Numbered from the stretch's first letter, positions 25,732-34,209 are shown. The stretch is DNA of 64,000 nt from Burkholderia sp. D-99 (GCF_011605345.1 NZ_JAAOXM010000008.1:248001-312000), one strand, 5' to 3'. Made by a program: numbers and translations. Notes: a model not told the origin generated them from the sequence alone.

Positions 25732-26301
25732 TTACTGCGCGGATGCGAGGTGATGACGCTCGGCGAGCTTCTGCGCGTCCGCGTAGTGCTTCTGCAGGAT
25801 CGGCAGCGACTGGCGTGCGACTTCCTTCAGCTTCGTGTCGCGGCCCGATGCGATTTCGGCCTGGAATGCCGAGATGGCCTTCTGCTGGCCGGCGAGCGCG
25901 ACCTGCTCGATATACGCCTTGTCGAACTCGGCGCCGCGCAGGCTCTTGATGCTGTCCAGTGCGGCCGTGTCGGGGTCGTTGGCCGGCACGTCGACGCCGC
26001 GCGGGCTGGCTGCGCGCATCGCCTGGATGATCTTTTCATCGTCGGTCGACACGCGTTGCGCGAACGCCTTGACCTGGCTGTCCGACGTGCGCGAATCGGC
26101 GATGCGCGCCGCGTCGTGCTGCGTCGACACCGTTTTCGTGCCGTCCGTGATGAAGGCCTGGTCGGCTTCGTGGATGCGCGTCGCGGCGGCGGCCGGTGCG
26201 GCGGGTGCCGGTTGTGCGGTTTGCGCGGTCGCCGTCACGGCGACGAGAAGCAGGCCAGCGGCAGACAAAGCAAGGCGCGAGACTTGGGGAAAGCGGTTCA
26301 T
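25732..26301 (-). CDS. DUF4142 exported protein
   Basis: A 189-aa protein with signal peptide (LALSAAGLLLVAVTATAQTA), an Ala/Pro linker and a helical DUF4142 domain (ferritin-like four-helix type): DQAFITDGTKTVSTQHDAARIADSRTSD, VKAFAQRVSTDDEKIIQAM, FDKAYIEQVALAGQQKAISAFQ, LKEVARQSLPILQKHYADAQKLA. Family members sit in the periplasm and are often stress-induced; no activity is known. The AAAGGAAG ribosome site precedes the ATG at 26301. Confidence 0.88.
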   Translation of the reverse strand: MNRFPQVSRLALSAAGLLLVAVTATAQTAQPAPAAPAAAATRIHEADQAFITDGTKTVSTQHDAARIADSRTSDSQVKAFAQRVSTDDEKIIQAMRAASPRGVDVPANDPDTAALDSIKSLRGAEFDKAYIEQVALAGQQKAISAFQAEIASGRDTKLKEVARQSLPILQKHYADAQKLAERHHLASAQ

Positions 26302-26738
26302 GGGACTTCCTTTCGATCGGGGCTCTGGTTGAAAAACGGATCACGTGATCCGTCGCTGTGCGAGAGACCGGGCGCGCCCGGGCCGGATTCGACCGCCGCT
26401 CTGCCGCGGCGCCGGTCGAGGTGTTTCCCGGCCCGACTGATTCTAGGAGAGCGATCCCGTAGCAGGTGCAACCGCGCTGTGGTTTGTGTAACGGTTGGTA
26501 AGACGAATCGATGAGCGAGCTTGGCGACAGGTATTGCATACCTGTTGCGTGCGAGGCGGCGGCAATTTTTGCGCGCATGCGGCGTGCGGGATGCACGTGT
26601 GTGTCATCTGCCAGTCATCGTTGTGTTGCGGTGCTGGGCGAGGTTGTGCGCGTCGAGCGTCGAGCATCGAGCGGAGAAGCGGAGAGCGGAGAGCGGAGAG
26701 CGGAGAAGCGAGCCGGCCGCACGATGCGCTCGAATACG
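26302..26738. other. Intergenic region with no supported gene
   Basis: About 440 bp between the DUF4142 start and the HAD-hydrolase stop. Frames here lack coding bias. It holds the promoter side of the DUF4142 gene and a heptameric tandem repeat (26650-26707). Confidence 0.5.
26650..26707. repeat. Heptamer tandem repeat with a mid-array change of unit
   Basis: Eight consecutive units of 7-8 bp: three of the form GC(G/A)TCGA, then GCGGAGAA, three GCGGAGA and a final GCGGAGAA. The period is kept while the unit sequence changes. It is not CRISPR-like, as there are no spacers. It could vary in length between strains. Confidence 0.85.
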
Positions 26739-27362
26739 TCACACGCGATCGAGCAATGCGTCGAGACGCGGCAGCAACGGTGTCGCGCAATGTGCCTGCA
26801 ACGCGTCCGGCGCGGTGTAGCCCCATGCGACGCCCTGGAACGCGATGCGCGCGCGTCGTGCCGCGTCGGCGTCGCGGATTTCGTCGCCGACGTACAGCAC
26901 TTCGTCGTTGCGCACGCCGGCTTCATGAACGAGTGCGCGCAGGCGACGTGCCTTGCCGAACAGCGGAATGCCACACGCGAAATGTTCGACACGGCTGCTG
27001 GCGCGCGGGCCGAGTCGGTCGCGCACGATCTCCTCGGTATTCGACGTGGCGATCGCGATGCGGATGCCGCGTGCGGCGAGCGCGTCGAACGTTTCGCCGA
27101 CGCCGGGGAACAGTGCCACCTGCGCGACGCGCGGCCGCATCAGGCGACGCATGTCGATGGTCACGCGCGGCACTTTCCACATCGGCACGTCGAGCGCGCG
27201 AATGATGTCGCGCGCCGACATGCCGCGCAGCGCCGGGCGCAGTTCGGGCGTGGCGTCGCGAAAGCCGTGCATGCGCGACGCTTCCGACAGCGCCGCAAGA
27301 AAACTGTCGAGCGAATCGGCGAGCGTGCCGTCGAAGTCGAATGCGATGAGGCGGTAGGGCAT
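26739..27362 (-). CDS. HAD-family hydrolase (phosphoglycolate-phosphatase-like)
   Basis: A 207-aa HAD phosphatase: motif I AFDFDGTLADS with the nucleophile Asp, motif II IAIATSNTEEIV, motif III region LFGKARRLRALVH and motif IV VLYVGDEIRDADAAR. The helical cap between motifs I and II is short (type C1). Similar proteins in Burkholderia are annotated as Gph-like. The ATG at 27362 begins MPYRLIAFDFDG; the open frame continues far upstream but is a shadow of the next gene. It follows a ModA-like binding-protein gene by 17 bp, so they may be cotranscribed. Confidence 0.87.
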   Translation of the reverse strand: MPYRLIAFDFDGTLADSLDSFLAALSEASRMHGFRDATPELRPALRGMSARDIIRALDVPMWKVPRVTIDMRRLMRPRVAQVALFPGVGETFDALAARGIRIAIATSNTEEIVRDRLGPRASSRVEHFACGIPLFGKARRLRALVHEAGVRNDEVLYVGDEIRDADAARRARIAFQGVAWGYTAPDALQAHCATPLLPRLDALLDRV

Positions 27363-27379
27363 GAAGCGGCGGGGCGGGT

Positions 27380-28210
27380 TTATTGGGCAGGCGACATTGT
27401 CACCGAATCGAGTCCGGTTGCCCGCACGATCGGTTGCGCTTGCGGTGACGCGAGATAGTCGAGCAGCTTCTTCGCCTCTTCCGGATGATCTGCGCCGACC
27501 GGAATGCCGCCCGCGAAACGCGTGACCGACTGCACGGATTCGGGCACCTTGCCCGCATACGTGACGCCCGGCACCGGCAGCAGCTCGCTGACCTGCTGGA
27601 AGCCGATCTCGTAGTCGCCGTTCGCGACGACCGACGCAACCGGAATGCGCGGCACCATCGTCGCCTTGGGCTTCACCTCGGCATCGACGCCGAGCTTCCG
27701 GAACATTTCCTTCTCGATGTACACGCCGCTCGCGCTGTCCGAATATGCGACGGACTTCGCGTGCAGCAGCACGTCCCTCAACCGGTCGACGGTGCCGATG
27801 TCGGGCTTCGGCGCGCCGGCGCGCACGACCATGCCGATCCGCGAATCGGCGAGCTCGACGCGCGATGCCGGGATCACCTTGCCTTCCTTGATCAGCCGGT
27901 CGAGCGCGTAGCCGACCATGATCAGCACGTCGGCCTTCTCGCCGTTCGCGAGGCGGTTCGGAATCGCTTCCTTCGACTGGCCCATCGACGGGCCGGAGAT
28001 CGTGTCGAGCGTGTCGCCGGAGGCGGCCGTGAAGCCGGGGCCGAGCTGCTTGTACGCGGCCGTGAAGCCGCCGGAGATCATCACGCGCAGTTCGGTCGCT
28101 GCGGCCGGCAGCGTGACGGACGCGAGCGCGGCGGCGGCGAGCCAGAACGTGGCGCGGCGCACGAGGCGATGGCGGGTGGCATGGGCGCTGAGTGCGGCTC
28201 GGTTGCGCAT
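27380..28210 (-). CDS. ModA-like extracellular substrate-binding protein
   Basis: A 276-aa protein with a signal peptide (FWLAAAALASVTLPAAATE). The mature part reads LRVMISGGFTAAYKQLGPGFTAASGDTLDT, VLIMVGYALDRLIKEGKVIPASR and VKPKATMVPRIPVASVVANGDYEIGFQQVSEL, which fits the molybdate-binding-protein superfamily. No ABC permease or ATPase lies next to it. Orphan members of this group bind organic anions or act as virulence-linked proteins; the ligand is unknown. Confidence 0.82.
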   Translation of the reverse strand: MRNRAALSAHATRHRLVRRATFWLAAAALASVTLPAAATELRVMISGGFTAAYKQLGPGFTAASGDTLDTISGPSMGQSKEAIPNRLANGEKADVLIMVGYALDRLIKEGKVIPASRVELADSRIGMVVRAGAPKPDIGTVDRLRDVLLHAKSVAYSDSASGVYIEKEMFRKLGVDAEVKPKATMVPRIPVASVVANGDYEIGFQQVSELLPVPGVTYAGKVPESVQSVTRFAGGIPVGADHPEEAKKLLDYLASPQAQPIVRATGLDSVTMSPAQ

Positions 28211-28454
28211 CGGGGTGTCTCATTCCAGTCTGTCGTGGTCGGTGTGCGCGGTCGATTGCGATCGGTTCGCACGGGCTACATGATCCACCGAAATTCGGGG
28301 GCGGGTAAGCGGGCGCGCGCAATGTGCGTTTGCGGTGTGTCGATATCCGGCGGCGAGCACGCGAGTGTCGCGTGATGTGCCCGCGTTGCCGAACGGTGCG
28401 GGCGCGTGACGTGTTGCAAGGCCGACAAGGCGTTGCTGGTAGGGGGAGGCCGTA

Positions 28455-28721
28455 CTACGCGTAGTGGTAGCGGCAGGACACGATGCTGAGTTGAAGGTCG
28501 TCAGCCTCGTAGACCATACGGTTCGTGTCGTCGATGCGCCGCGACCAGAAACCCGAGAGATTGGCCTTTAGCGGTTCGGGCTTGCCGATGCCCTCGAACG
28601 GCGTTCGCTGGGCTTCACGAATGAGCTGGTTGATGCGCCTGAGCGTCTTGCGATCCTGCCCTTGCCAGTAGACATAGTCGTCCCGCGCGTCGGAAGTAAA
28701 GAGCACGCGGCGTACGCTCAT
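28455..28721 (-). CDS. yoeB: YoeB-type mRNA interferase toxin
   Basis: An 88-aa RelE-superfamily toxin with LFTSDARDDYVYWQGQDRKTLRRINQLIREAQRTPFEGIGKPEPLK, then FWSRRIDDTNRMVY and a terminal CRYHYA: the conserved Glu, Arg and C-terminal His-Tyr of YoeB that act in ribosome-dependent mRNA cleavage. Its ATG overlaps the antitoxin stop by four bases (ATGA), the classical antitoxin-toxin order. Confidence 0.95.
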   Translation of the reverse strand: MSVRRVLFTSDARDDYVYWQGQDRKTLRRINQLIREAQRTPFEGIGKPEPLKANLSGFWSRRIDDTNRMVYEADDLQLSIVSCRYHYA

Positions 28722-28978
28722 TCGTCATCCTCGGCGAGCTTCTGCTCTTTCGCCTTGCCCTTGCGCAGTTGCGCAATCGAGCGTTCGAGATGGGCGACAT
28801 TGGCCGGCGAGCGCAGCAAGTGAACCGTCTCCATCAGGCTGTCGTAGTAGTCCTGCGACATGATGACGGCGTTCGGCGCATCGCGGCGCGTGATGAGCGT
28901 CACGTCCGCGTCGTCGACGACCTGATCGATGACGGTCTTCAGATTGCCGCGGGCATCCGAAAAATGAATCGTGCGCAT
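28718..28978 (-). CDS. yefM: YefM/Phd-family antitoxin
   Basis: An 86-aa antitoxin: the N-terminal DNA-binding half (MRTIHFSDARGNLKTVIDQVVDDADVTLITRRDAPNAVIMSQDYYDSLMETVHLL) is typical of YefM, and the charged C-terminal tail (QLRKGKAKEQKLAEDDE) would wrap the toxin. The ATG at 28978 is used; the frame continues upstream but crosses the operator. It represses its own promoter with YoeB, fitting the palindromes just upstream. Confidence 0.95.
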   Translation of the reverse strand: MRTIHFSDARGNLKTVIDQVVDDADVTLITRRDAPNAVIMSQDYYDSLMETVHLLRSPANVAHLERSIAQLRKGKAKEQKLAEDDE

Positions 28979-28988
28979 GATGTGCCTC

Positions 28989-29050
28989 ACTTGTACATAT
29001 AGTGGTACAAGTATAGCGCCGTTGAAAAATATGTACGGTTTGTCGTACAA
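28989..29050 (-). promoter_or_regulatory. Operator region of yefM-yoeB
   Basis: ACTTGTAC (28989-28996) and GTACAAGT (29005-29012) form a perfect inverted repeat, and TGTAC/GTACA half-sites recur at 29032-29036 and 29045-29049. TGTACA-type palindromes are the known binding element of YefM. The stretch is much richer in A+T than the flanks. Confidence 0.75.
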
Positions 29051-29203
29051 GTTCAATGATGACCGTTCGTAGTCGCACGACACCATTCGGCAAGACGCCG
29101 CGTCAGCGTTCAGCCGCAGTGGATCGGCGGTGTCCCTTGTCCCCCGCCGCGCTGCGCGGTATCGTCGACGTTTCGCTGTCCACCACCCCGACCGGAGACC
29201 GAC

Positions 29204-29647
29204 GTGCCCGCTGCCACCCCCGCCACGCTGAGATTTTCCACCGACAAGCGCGAACTCGACATCGACGCGATCTACGACTTCCTGCATCGCGACGCGTACT
29301 GGTCGCTGGGCATTCCGCGCGACGTGGTAGAGAAGGCGATCGAGGGCTCGCTGTGCTTCGGCGCATATGTGGGCGACCGGCTCGTCGGCTTCGCGCGGCT
29401 CGTCACCGATCACGCGACGTTCGCGTACCTGTGCGACGTGTTCGTGCTGCCGGCGGAACGCGGCAACGGCTACGGCCGCGCGCTGATCGACCACGTGTTC
29501 GCGCAGGAGATGGTGCAGGGCCTGCGCCGCATCATGCTCGTGACGTCCGATGCGCACGAGCTGTACCGGCCGGTCGGCTTCGGGGCGTCCGCGAATCCCG
29601 AGCGGGTGATGGAGATCCGTCGTCCGGACATCTACGCAAAACGCTGA
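29204..29647 (+). CDS. GNAT acetyltransferase
   Basis: A 147-aa single-domain acetyltransferase. CoA-binding motif: LCDVFVLPAERGNGYGRALIDHVFAQE; preceding strand GAYVGDRLVGFARLVTD; C-terminal MLVTSDAHELYRPVGF. Starts at GTG 29204 with CCGGAGA upstream. Substrate not readable; YjgM-like small acetyltransferases look similar. Confidence 0.87.
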   Translation: MPAATPATLRFSTDKRELDIDAIYDFLHRDAYWSLGIPRDVVEKAIEGSLCFGAYVGDRLVGFARLVTDHATFAYLCDVFVLPAERGNGYGRALIDHVFAQEMVQGLRRIMLVTSDAHELYRPVGFGASANPERVMEIRRPDIYAKR

Positions 29648-29703
29648 CGCCCGGCGCAGCGCATACAATACGCGCTTTTCGTTTTTGCCAAGAGAAGCAC
29701 ACC

Positions 29704-29922
29704 ATGACTGAACAGGAAGCCGAACAGCTCGCGACGCATCGCCATTACAAGGGCGGGCTGTATCGCTACATCGGCGTTGCCCGCCATTCCGAAACCGAGG
29801 AATCGGTGGTCGCGTACGAGCATCTGTGGCCGCATGAGCGCGGGCTGTGGGTGCGGCCGGAAGCGATGTTCAACGGCAACCTCGAAGACGGCACGCCGCG
29901 CTTCCGCAAGCTGCGCGACTGA
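29704..29922 (+). CDS. DUF1653 small protein
   Basis: A 72-aa protein with the DUF1653 pattern: HYKGGLYRYIGVARHSETEESVVAYEHLWPHERGLWVRPEAMFNG. The family is a small beta-barrel-like domain of unknown function, often standing alone. ATG at 29704 after AAGAGAAG. It is 56 bp from the acetyltransferase gene. Confidence 0.87.
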   Translation: MTEQEAEQLATHRHYKGGLYRYIGVARHSETEESVVAYEHLWPHERGLWVRPEAMFNGNLEDGTPRFRKLRD

Positions 29923-29983
29923 TCCGCGGCCGGCCGCGTGAGCCGGCCTTGCAAGCCGGCTGCGCGAGCCGAACGGGTGGGTG

Positions 29984-31195
29984 TCAGGCAGCGGCCAGCG
30001 CCTTCACCAGCTCCGCCGGTGCCTGCCTGACCGTGACTTCCGGCGTGCCGTGCCATGCCGCGAGTTTCTTCACCGCCTTCGCGACATCGGCTGCGAGCCC
30101 CGTGCCGAAGCGCACACCCGGCTCGACATGCACGGCCTTCAGTTCGAACGTGCGGAGCGTGCGATGCGCCTTCGCGTCGACGCGCCCGACCAGCCGGCCG
30201 CGATGCAGCACGGGCAGGCAGAAATAGCCATAACGCCGCTTGTGCTCAGGCGTATAGCATTCGATCGTGTAATCGAAACCGAACAGCGCCGATGCACGCC
30301 GCCGGTCCCAGACGACCGGGTCGAACGGCGACAGCAGCGTCGTGACCGTCGAGCGTAGCGTGTCGGCCCCGGCGGCCGGCAGCAACGCTTCGAGCGAGCG
30401 ATGCACGTAGGCCGGCTCCTTCCAGTCGTCGATCGCCACCGGGATCAGGTCGCCCGCGTCGGCGAGCTGCTCGAGCTCCGCGCGGTACGAACGGCGCGGC
30501 AGCCGATAGTAGTCGGCCACCCAGTCCGCGCGCACGACGCCGAGCGCGCGGCACGTGTAGTCGAGCAGCGCGGGCAGCACGGCGTTGCGCGGCGGCAGGT
30601 CGCGCGTGTCGTCCCAGTCGGGCAGCACGCGCTCGCGCACGTCGTACACGCGCTGGAAATTGCGGCGTTCCGACACCATCAGGTCGCCCGTCGTGAACAG
30701 CACTTCCAGGTGGCGCTTCTCGGGTTTGCGATCCCACCAGCCGTTGCCCTTCACGCCATCCTCGCGGGCGAAATCCGCCGACTTCACCGGGCCTTCTTCA
30801 CGAATCCGCGCGAGCAGCCGGTCGATGTCGGGACGATTCTGCTCATGCCACTCGGCCGCGTATTTCCAGCCCATCCCCGACGGATCGAGCATCTTGTAGC
30901 GCATCAGGCCGAACTGCTCGACCGGCAGGAAGCATGCTTCGTGCGACCAGTATTCGAACAGGCGCGCCTCGGCGAGATGCTCGTCGAGCCACTGCGGCGA
31001 GAACTCGCCGAGACGGCTGAACAGCACGAGATACGGGCTGCGCGCGACGACGTGGATGGTATCGATCTGAAGCTGCGCCATCCGGCGGATCGTGTCGAGC
31101 ACGTCGGATTTGGTCGCCTTGCGGCGGGGCGGTGTCAGCAGGCCCTGCGCGGCGAGATGCAGTGCGCGGGCGGCGGCGGGCGAGAGCGTAAGCAT
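29984..31195 (-). CDS. YcaQ/AlkX-like DNA glycosylase (HTH_42 family)
   Basis: A 403-aa protein of the winged-helix HTH_42 family, which includes YcaQ of E. coli, a glycosylase unhooking DNA interstrand crosslinks. The N-terminal MAQLQIDTIHVVARSPYLVLFSRLG carries the QID catalytic signature of YcaQ (actinobacterial AlkZ has QxQ). Further landmarks: FEYWSHEACFLPVE, ERRNFQRVYDVRERVLPDWDDTRDLPPR, LSPFDPVVWDRRR and YGYFCLPVLHRGRLVGRVDAKAHR. Length is that of the family. Monocistronic. Confidence 0.87.
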   Translation of the reverse strand: MLTLSPAAARALHLAAQGLLTPPRRKATKSDVLDTIRRMAQLQIDTIHVVARSPYLVLFSRLGEFSPQWLDEHLAEARLFEYWSHEACFLPVEQFGLMRYKMLDPSGMGWKYAAEWHEQNRPDIDRLLARIREEGPVKSADFAREDGVKGNGWWDRKPEKRHLEVLFTTGDLMVSERRNFQRVYDVRERVLPDWDDTRDLPPRNAVLPALLDYTCRALGVVRADWVADYYRLPRRSYRAELEQLADAGDLIPVAIDDWKEPAYVHRSLEALLPAAGADTLRSTVTTLLSPFDPVVWDRRRASALFGFDYTIECYTPEHKRRYGYFCLPVLHRGRLVGRVDAKAHRTLRTFELKAVHVEPGVRFGTGLAADVAKAVKKLAAWHGTPEVTVRQAPAELVKALAAA

Positions 31196-31320
31196 CGGAA
31201 GGGCGGCGGGGAGTGATGGTCGGGAACCACTTTAGCGCGAAAGCGGCGCGCGCGTGCGACGTGCCGATGCACCGTGTCTGACAATGGTTGACAGAAGCGT
31301 TTCGCAAGTTTCCCTATAGT

Positions 31321-31497
31321 GCACTGCATGGCGCGACGAAATATGCGCGCAGCGATTCCGCTTCCGACGCACATATGTCCATGGCACGCACGAAGCGAAT
31401 CCGGGATTCTCAACCCCCATCGGGAGACCCGGAGCCCTGAGCGGACATCCATGCGGCTGTGCACCGGCCCCGTGTGGATGTCCGCTGATTTTTTTTG
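31321..31497 (+). ncRNA. Candidate small RNA ending in a strong terminator
   Basis: This gap lies between a minus-strand gene start (31195) and a minus-strand gene stop (31580), yet it carries a strong plus-strand terminator at 31440-31496. A TTGACA box (31288-31293) and TATAGT (31315-31320) precede it, though 21 bp apart, which is longer than ideal. A transcript from about 31321 would be near 175 nt. Its sequence has hairpin potential (GGGAGACCCGGAGCCC) and no convincing ORF. It may be a regulatory RNA; the exact 5' end is a guess. Confidence 0.5.
31440..31496 (+). terminator. Strong Rho-independent terminator, plus strand
   Basis: AGCGGACATCCA (31440-31451) pairs perfectly with TGGATGTCCGCT (31475-31486), followed by a run of eight T (31489-31496). 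The T-run is on the plus strand only, so it ends a plus-strand transcript for which no gene is visible. Confidence 0.88.
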
Positions 31498-31579
31498 TTT
31501 TTTCCGGTTTGCTTCGCGCGCGGCTTTCCCTTCCGCCCGTTCCGCCCCTTTCGTTTGTTCCCGCTCGTCTGCCTGATTT

Positions 31580-32995
31580 CTATTGCCGCTTGCCGCGCGC
31601 GACTTCGTCGCCGGCGCCGGGCGGCAGCCGCCGCGTGATCGGAATCGATGCGAACGAGCACAGCCCGACCACGACGAACGCGGGCCAGAAATCCGACCAC
31701 ACCATCTTCTGATGACCCTGCAGCCAGTGCGAAATGTGCAGCACGAGGCCGGCCACCGTCACGCCCAGGCCGAGCGACATCTGCTGCACGACGCTGCCGA
31801 GGCTGGTCGCGCGGCCGGCGTCGCGCGGCGAGATGTCCGCGTAGATCATCGAGTTCAGGCTCGTGAACTGCAGCGCGGGGAAGATGCCGCCGACGAGCAC
31901 GATCAGCCAGATCGCCCAGGTCGCCATGCCGGGATGGAACACGCCGTACGCGGCGATCGCGAGCCCCGCGAATGCCGCGTTGTAGATCAGTACCGTGCGG
32001 AAGCCGAAGCGGCGCAGCGTATGGGTGGCCGTCGAGCGGCTCATCGCGCCGCCGAACGCGGACGCGCACGTGATGAGCCCCGAATGGAACGCGCTCATGC
32101 CGAGCCCTTCCTGCAGCGCGAGCGGCAGCAGGAACGGCACCGCGCCGAGGCCGATGCGGAACAGCGACCCGCCGACGACGCTCGCGTGATACGTCGGGAT
32201 CTTGAGGAAGCTGAGGTCGAGCACCGGGCGCTCCTTGCGGCGCGCGTACGGCACGTAGAGCGCGAGCAGGACGGTGCCGGTCACGCACATGATGACGGCG
32301 TTCGAGCGCGACGTGAGCGCCCCGTCGATCAGCGTGAGGCCCATCAGCAGCAGCGCGGCGCCGCTGGCCGACAGCAGGAAGCCGAACCAGTCGAGCGGGC
32401 CCGGATCGGGCTCGTGCGTGTTCGCGATGTGCTTGCTCGCGAGATAGATCCCGTAGATGCCGATCGGCACGTTGATGAAGAAGATCATCCGCCAGTGCAG
32501 GTAGGTCGTGATGAAGCCGCCGACGAGCGGCCCGACCGTGGGCCCGAACAGCGCGGGAATCGCGAGGTAGTTCATCGCACGCACGAGATCCGAGCGCGGC
32601 ACGGCGCGGAAGATGATGATGCGGCCGACAGGCACCATCATCGCGCCGCCGACGCCCTGGATGAAGCGCGCGAAGGTGAGCACGCCGAGGGAATTGGATG
32701 CCGCGCACATCAGCGAGCCGACGACGAAGATGCCGATCGCGGTGCGGAACACGGAGCGCGCGCTGAAGCGGTCGGCCAGCCAGCCGCAGATCGGGATGAA
32801 CACGCCGAGCCCGACCACGTAGGCCGTGATCGCAATGTTCAGCGTGACGGGGCTGTGCCCGAAGTCCCTCGCCATCGCGGGCAGGGCGGTGACGATGATG
32901 TTCGCGTCGACGCTTTCCATGAACAACGCACAGGCAACGATGAGCGGTGCTAGAAAGACGGGCGACATGGGCTGGGCGCGCGGTAAAGACGCCAT
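31580..32995 (-). CDS. MFS drug:H+ antiporter (DHA2-like)
   Basis: A 471-aa major-facilitator protein with 12-14 transmembrane helices and typical motifs: MESVDANIIVTALPAMARDFGHS (motif D1), GWLADRFSARSVFR (motif A) and GGAMMVPVGRIIIFRAVPRSD, then NYLAIPALFGPTVGPLVGGF (motif C of exporters). The start is taken as the ATG at 32995, because it overlaps the stop of the upstream 168-aa gene as TAATG; a GTG at 33004 is possible. With the divergent TetR gene and palindrome, this is a regulated efflux operon. Substrate unknown. Confidence 0.88.
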   Translation of the reverse strand: MASLPRAQPMSPVFLAPLIVACALFMESVDANIIVTALPAMARDFGHSPVTLNIAITAYVVGLGVFIPICGWLADRFSARSVFRTAIGIFVVGSLMCAASNSLGVLTFARFIQGVGGAMMVPVGRIIIFRAVPRSDLVRAMNYLAIPALFGPTVGPLVGGFITTYLHWRMIFFINVPIGIYGIYLASKHIANTHEPDPGPLDWFGFLLSASGAALLLMGLTLIDGALTSRSNAVIMCVTGTVLLALYVPYARRKERPVLDLSFLKIPTYHASVVGGSLFRIGLGAVPFLLPLALQEGLGMSAFHSGLITCASAFGGAMSRSTATHTLRRFGFRTVLIYNAAFAGLAIAAYGVFHPGMATWAIWLIVLVGGIFPALQFTSLNSMIYADISPRDAGRATSLGSVVQQMSLGLGVTVAGLVLHISHWLQGHQKMVWSDFWPAFVVVGLCSFASIPITRRLPPGAGDEVARGKRQ

Positions 32996-33501
32996 TATGC
33001 CCACAATGTGACCGTTGAGTCACGTACGACAACAGTTGTTCCGCATGTTGCAACAGTCGTCTTTTTTCGCGGGCGGCGCGGAAAGAACGACTGCGCACAC
33101 GCGGCGCATGCATCGCGTTTGCGTGCCGCGTGTGCGCGGGCGGTGGACGGCGCGATGTCGCCGTCGTTGGACGCACCGGCGCTCTCGACACCCGGCAGGA
33201 TCTCGACGATGTCGAAGTGGCGATGCCGGAACGGTGTCTCGCGAAGCGCGTCGGTCGTGAGGTTCGCGAGTTCGCATGCGTGGTGATCCTCCGCGTCCCG
33301 ATTACACCCGTCGGTCACGCGTGCCGAGTAGAAGGGGGTGTCGCGGAAGCGCGGCGACACGCGTTCGCCGTGAGTGTCGATGATCGGCGCGATGTGTTCG
33401 GGCGGCAGGCGCAAGCGTTCCGGTACGGGGAAGCCGCGCAATTCGGTACGCATCTTCAAGCGCAACAACACGGTTAGCAGGGCCGCAGTTTGCCGGGGCA
33501 T
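32995..33501 (-). CDS. Uncharacterised protein ahead of the MFS exporter
   Basis: A 168-aa product whose ATG at 33501 has a good AAAAGGAA site and whose stop is coupled (TAATG) to the exporter start, both arguing for translation. Residues 1-115 have normal codon bias (LKMRTELRGFPVPERLRLPPEHIAPIIDTHGERV, LRETPFRHRHFDIVEILPG); the last 50 residues are Cys/Arg-rich and less convincing, so a frameshift near 33170 cannot be excluded. No family recognised. It would be the first gene under the TetR operator. Confidence 0.55.
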   Translation of the reverse strand: MPRQTAALLTVLLRLKMRTELRGFPVPERLRLPPEHIAPIIDTHGERVSPRFRDTPFYSARVTDGCNRDAEDHHACELANLTTDALRETPFRHRHFDIVEILPGVESAGASNDGDIAPSTARAHAARKRDACAACAQSFFPRRPRKKTTVATCGTTVVVRDSTVTLWA

Positions 33502-33539
33502 GCGGATTCCTTTTGACGGAGCGGAAGGGCGTTTCTAGA

Positions 33540-33559
33540 ATATGAGCGTTTGCTCATAT
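33540..33559. promoter_or_regulatory. TetR-type operator palindrome
   Basis: ATATGAGC (33540-33547) and GCTCATAT (33552-33559) form a perfect inverted repeat with a 4-bp centre. It lies 20 bp before the TetR ATG and 38 bp from the divergent gene, a typical shared operator. Confidence 0.8.
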
Positions 33560-33579
33560 CCGAAACTAGCATCCCGGCC

Positions 33580-34209
33580 ATGTCCGAATCATCCCCGCGA
33601 ATTCCGCTGTCGCCCCGCAAGGCGCCGCGACAGCGCCGCTCGGTGGCCACCGTCGACGCGATCGTCGAGGCCGCTGCCCGCATCCTGGAGCGCGACGGCT
33701 TCGACGGTTACACGACGAACGCGGTCGCGGCACTGGCCGGCGTGAGCATCGGTTCGCTCTATCAATACTTCCCGAATCGTGATGCACTGACGGCCGCGCT
33801 CGTCGAGCGCGAGAGTGCGCATCTGCTCGACGACGTCGACCGGGCCGCCGCGTTGGCGTCGTGCGACGACGTGCTGCGCGCACTCGTGCGCGCGGCCGTT
33901 GCGCACCAGATGCGCCGTCCCGTGCTCGCGCGGCTGATCGATTTCGAGGAGGCGCGGCTGCCGCTCGGCGCGCGCACCGCACGTGTCGCGGATCGCATCC
34001 ACGCGATGCTGCTGCATGCGCTCGGGCTGCGCGATGCACCGCGCGTCGCTGCGCTCGAAGTTGTCGCGCATGATCTGCTCGCGATCGTGAAGGGAATTGT
34101 CGATGCGGCGGGCGCGCGCGGCGAGACCGATGCGGATGCGCTCGACGCGCGTGCGTGGCGGGCCGTACGCGGTTATCTGCGCGAGTCGCGTGAATCGAAA
34201 CTTGCTTGA
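33580..34209 (+). CDS. TetR/AcrR-family repressor
   Basis: A 209-aa TetR regulator. The DNA-binding domain is residues about 18-65: RSVATVDAIVEAAARILERDGFDGYTTNAVAALAGVSIGSLYQYFPNRDAL. The C-terminal ligand domain is helical. I take the ATG at 33580; a TTG at 33550 would lie inside the operator palindrome. It probably represses itself and the divergent exporter operon, being released by a compound the exporter removes. Confidence 0.92.
   Translation: MSESSPRIPLSPRKAPRQRRSVATVDAIVEAAARILERDGFDGYTTNAVAALAGVSIGSLYQYFPNRDALTAALVERESAHLLDDVDRAAALASCDDVLRALVRAAVAHQMRRPVLARLIDFEEARLPLGARTARVADRIHAMLLHALGLRDAPRVAALEVVAHDLLAIVKGIVDAAGARGETDADALDARAWRAVRGYLRESRESKLA

Noticed and set aside
26650..26707. 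Possible CRISPR array
   Set aside because: Units are only 7-8 bp and adjacent, with no spacers or cas genes.
26739..28322. 527-residue frame suggesting a fused HAD protein
   Set aside because: Only the last 207 residues are HAD; the rest is out of frame with the ModA-like gene that occupies the same DNA.
28718..29668. 316-residue frame ending in YefM
   Set aside because: Upstream of 28978 it crosses the operator and the divergent acetyltransferase gene; no family match.
31583..32953. 456-residue plus-strand frame
   Set aside because: Antisense of the MFS exporter, with very polar low-complexity sequence.
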